Origin: Metabacillus kandeliae
Lineage (GTDB): Bacteria; Bacillota; Bacilli; Bacillales; Bacillaceae
Direction: 5' to 3'
NCBI RefSeq assembly: GCF_021166585.1
Contig: NZ_JAJOZE010000001.1
Span: 80,062-144,061 of the forward strand
Length of the DNA: 64,000 nt
Shown here: positions 61,819 through 64,000 of the stretch, piece by piece
How positions within the stretch are numbered: the first letter of the stretch is position 1
How the letters are laid out: every line of letters begins with the position of its first letter
Notes under the pieces: generated by a model
Database searches by the model: none
What the model was told of the DNA's origin: nothing
Seen by the model: the letters and a program-made list of their open reading frames with translations, nothing else
Translations under genes and position numbers: made by a program

Positions 61819-62820
61819 ATGAGTACAATTACAATATACGATGTTGCAAGAGAAGCAAACGTATCAATGGCAACCGTATCGCGTGTAGTGAACGGAAATC
61901 CTAACGTAAAACCAACAACACGCAAAAAGGTTTTAGAAGCAATCGAGCGTCTTGGATACCGGCCGAATGCGGTGGCAAGAGGGCTTGCCAGCAAAAAGAC
62001 GACAACTGTCGGCGTGATTATCCCTGACATTTCCAGCACTTTTTATGCAGAGCTGGCAAGGGGTATTGAAGATATTGCAACAATGTACAAATACAACATT
62101 ATTTTAAGCAATTCAGATCAAAACCAGGATAAAGAGCTTCACTTGCTGAACACAATGCTTGGCAAGCAGGTTGACGGGCTGCTCTTTATGAGCGGAAATA
62201 TTACGAAAGCGCATGTTGAGGAATTTAAGCGCTCTCCTGTGCCGATTGTGCTTGCTGCGTCAATTGATATGGAAGAAGAAACAGCATCTGTCAGCATCAA
62301 CTATGAAATGGCTACATATGATGCCGTTACAATGCTGGCTGAAAAAGGCCATCGCCGCATTGCCTATGTAAGCGGACCTCTTGAGGAGCCGATTAACAAG
62401 TTCAAAAAGATGGAAGGCTACAGGCGTGCGCTGAAAGAAGCAGGCATTGAATATGATGAATCATACGTATTTGAAGGTGATTATACGTATGACTCAGGGA
62501 TTGAAGGGTTTGAAAAACTGGAGCAGCTTTCTGAAAAGCCGACAGCCATTTTTGTCGGAACAGATGAAATGGCACTTGGTGTTATTCATGCTGCACAGGA
62601 TAAAGGCTATCACATCCCGCAGGACTTTGAAGTCATCGGATTTGATAATACCCGCCTTGCCACAATGGTGCGCCCGCTATTAACAACTGTAGTACAGCCG
62701 ACATATGATATCGGGGCTGTTGCCATGCGCCTATTAACAAAGTTAATGAACAAGGATAAAGTAGAAGATCTTACGGTTGAATTGCCGCATCGCATTGAAG
62801 TAAGGCAGTCAACGAAATAA
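61819..62820 (+). CDS. ccpA: catabolite control protein A
   Basis: 333 residues of the LacI/GalR family. The helix-turn-helix and hinge are [22 protein letters not shown] and [11 protein letters not shown]; the periplasmic-binding-like effector domain follows. With Ser-phosphorylated HPr it binds cre sites to repress or activate carbon metabolism genes. Length and sequence fit B. subtilis CcpA (334 residues). AAAGGAG lies eight bases before the ATG. A candidate target (the cre at 27423) is in this window. Confidence 0.97.
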   Translation: MSTITIYDVAREANVSMATVSRVVNGNPNVKPTTRKKVLEAIERLGYRPNAVARGLASKKTTTVGVIIPDISSTFYAELARGIEDIATMYKYNIILSNSDQNQDKELHLLNTMLGKQVDGLLFMSGNITKAHVEEFKRSPVPIVLAASIDMEEETASVSINYEMATYDAVTMLAEKGHRRIAYVSGPLEEPINKFKKMEGYRRALKEAGIEYDESYVFEGDYTYDSGIEGFEKLEQLSEKPTAIFVGTDEMALGVIHAAQDKGYHIPQDFEVIGFDNTRLATMVRPLLTTVVQPTYDIGAVAMRLLTKLMNKDKVEDLTVELPHRIEVRQSTK

Positions 62821-62832
62821 TAAATGCAGAAG

Positions 62833-62868
62833 AACAGGCGAGCCCTTGAAGGCTCGCCTGTTTTCTTT
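62833..62868. terminator. bidirectional terminator between ccpA and acuC
   Basis: Perfect 12-bp stem AACAGGCGAGCC / GGCTCGCCTGTT with T-rich tail. Confidence 0.92.
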
Positions 62869-62872
62869 TTAT

Positions 62873-64000
62873 TCAGCTGTTTCGGCTTTTTGGCGCATTC
62901 TGTGTGATAAACTGCAAAGCCCGTTCAACGGACTGGCTATTTTTTTCCTCAATCTCAGGCTTTCGCGGAATAGGTTTGTACATATTTTCCGGATCATTGA
63001 AGAAACGGGGCAATTCAAGCGGCGCTTTTGGCTGCCATTTTTGAATCCATTCCTCAGGAACTGCATCAGGAACAGGGAGATTCTTCATCGCAAGCCAAAT
63101 GAGTGACCATGCCCTCGGAACAACTCTCCAAATATCATATCCTCCGCCTCCGACAGCAATCCAGCGGCCGCCGCAATATTGCCGGGCCATTTCGCGTGCA
63201 AGCTTTGGAATCTCTTTGTAAATATCAATGCTTGCGGAAAGGTGTGTTAGTGGATCATAGTAATGGGCATCAGCGCCATTTTGTGTAAAGATGACATCAG
63301 GCTTAAAATATTCCACAACCTCTTTAAAAGATCTTCTGTAGGCGTTCAGCCATGATTCATCTTCTGTAAAAGCATCAAGCGGAATATTGAATGAATATCC
63401 GTAGCCTGTTCCCTGGCCCCGTTCTGTAATATTGCCCGTACCCGGAAACAAATACCGTCCTGTTTCATGGATAGAGAGAGTGCAAATATCAGAATCATCA
63501 TAAAAAGTCCATTGAACTCCATCGCCGTGATGGGCATCCGTGTCCACATACAGCACTCTTGCCTGGTACTTCTTTTGAATATATTTCAATGCGACAGAGC
63601 TGTCATTGTACACGCAGAATCCTGATGCTTTGCCTCTGAAACCGTGGTGAAGACCGCCAGCAAGGTTCAGCGCCTGTTTACCCTTGCCCTGCATCACATA
63701 ATCTGCTGCTTCAAGTGTTCCGCCAACAAGAACAGCGCTTGCTTCATGCATGCCGCTGAATATCGGCGTATCCTCTGTCCCGATCCCATAGCTGCCTGCT
63801 TCCTCTTGTGAAAGGCTGCCTTGTCCAGCCTTTTGAACTGCCTGGATGAACCCTTTATCATGCACAAGGGCAAGCTCCTCATCTGTTGCCTGCCGCGGAG
63901 CAATGAAATCCTGATCATTTATTGCCTTCAATGACCGGAGCATATCCAGTGCAAGTTCAACCCTCATTTGATTGAAGGGATGCTCCTTGCTGAATTTATA
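62873..64000 (-). CDS. acuC: AcuC histone-deacetylase-like protein, 5' end outside the window
   Basis: The open frame does not begin at the ATG at 63967: the 33 bases to the right continue it in frame as YKFSKEHPFNQ, which fits the start region of AcuC, so the true N-terminus lies past base 64000. 375 codons are visible; a dozen or so residues are missing. The Zn-dependent deacetylase motifs are DTDAHHGDGVQWTFY and GGGYDI. B. subtilis AcuC removes acetyl groups that inhibit acetyl-CoA synthetase AcsA. It is convergent with ccpA, as in B. subtilis. Confidence 0.92.
   Translation of the reverse strand, partial: YKFSKEHPFNQMRVELALDMLRSLKAINDQDFIAPRQATDEELALVHDKGFIQAVQKAGQGSLSQEEAGSYGIGTEDTPIFSGMHEASAVLVGGTLEAADYVMQGKGKQALNLAGGLHHGFRGKASGFCVYNDSSVALKYIQKKYQARVLYVDTDAHHGDGVQWTFYDDSDICTLSIHETGRYLFPGTGNITERGQGTGYGYSFNIPLDAFTEDESWLNAYRRSFKEVVEYFKPDVIFTQNGADAHYYDPLTHLSASIDIYKEIPKLAREMARQYCGGRWIAVGGGGYDIWRVVPRAWSLIWLAMKNLPVPDAVPEEWIQKWQPKAPLELPRFFNDPENMYKPIPRKPEIEEKNSQSVERALQFITQNAPKSRNS

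Noticed and set aside
63967-64000. Complete acuC starting at ATG 63967
   Set aside because: The frame continues to the window edge with family-like residues (KEHPFNQ), so that ATG is internal.

Overview
The window looks like a chromosomal segment of a spore-forming Bacillaceae (Bacillus sensu lato, perhaps near Metabacillus; genus not provable from the window). Evidence: gene content and order follow the Bacillus subtilis leuS-to-acuC region (ytvB, leuS, rhodanese, ytfP, ytgP, rsuA-like, ytzE, pbuO, pepV, then cysK/ytkP, ytlP, ytlQ, ytlR, amyX, ytmP, ytzH, trmB, ytnP, ytzB, ytoP, ytpP, ytpQ, ytpR, sftA, murC, ytxGHJ, aroA, ccpA, acuC). A sporulation gene (cse60), TTG/GTG starts with strong GGAGG-type sites, sigma-E/B/H-like promoters and cre-like boxes fit too. 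No rRNA, tRNA, phage, transposase or CRISPR was found.

Layout. 1-14.4 kb: conserved housekeeping (T-box-controlled leuS, rRNA/cell-wall enzymes, PurR-type purine permease, dipeptidase) with small hypothetical membrane and secreted proteins. 14.5-30.1 kb: an accessory catabolic island absent from the B. subtilis order. It encodes an ACAD10/11-type acyl-CoA dehydrogenase, SDR, acyl-CoA ligase, TetR regulator, hydroxyacyl-CoA dehydrogenase, enoyl-CoA hydratase, hot-dog thioesterase, an aminoglycoside-phosphotransferase-like kinase coupled to a ComB-type phosphatase, an FadE-like dehydrogenase, a second SDR, a PaaG-like isomerase, an MDR oxidoreductase, a second ligase and a phosphotriesterase-like lactonase. 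30.1-46 kb: return to the conserved order, with lrgA/lrgB-like genes inserted. 46-64 kb: DNA translocase sftA, nicotinate phosphoribosyltransferase, murC, an M29 aminopeptidase, class IV polyhydroxyalkanoate synthase (phaR-phaC), stress operon ytxGHJ, a long FtsA-like paralogue, aroA, ccpA and acuC, which runs off the right edge.

How the island may work (inference). The kinase plus ACAD10/11-type pair is the signature of 4-hydroxyacyl-CoA catabolism: the 4-hydroxyl is phosphorylated, then eliminated to give an enoyl-CoA, as in the levulinate (lva) pathway of Pseudomonas putida. With a lactonase and two ligases the island reads as lactone/4-hydroxy-acid degradation into beta-oxidation. The phosphatase translated next to the kinase is unexpected and is the most novel element. 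A near-palindromic site upstream of the first gene is a candidate TetR operator, and a cre box precedes the second ligase.

Intergenic DNA carries a ~124-bp modular repeat family in four places (arrays of four and of five-plus copies), a second GC-rich Bacillaceae-type palindromic repeat (two copies and a remnant), and a degenerate direct repeat with an exact 21-nt period.
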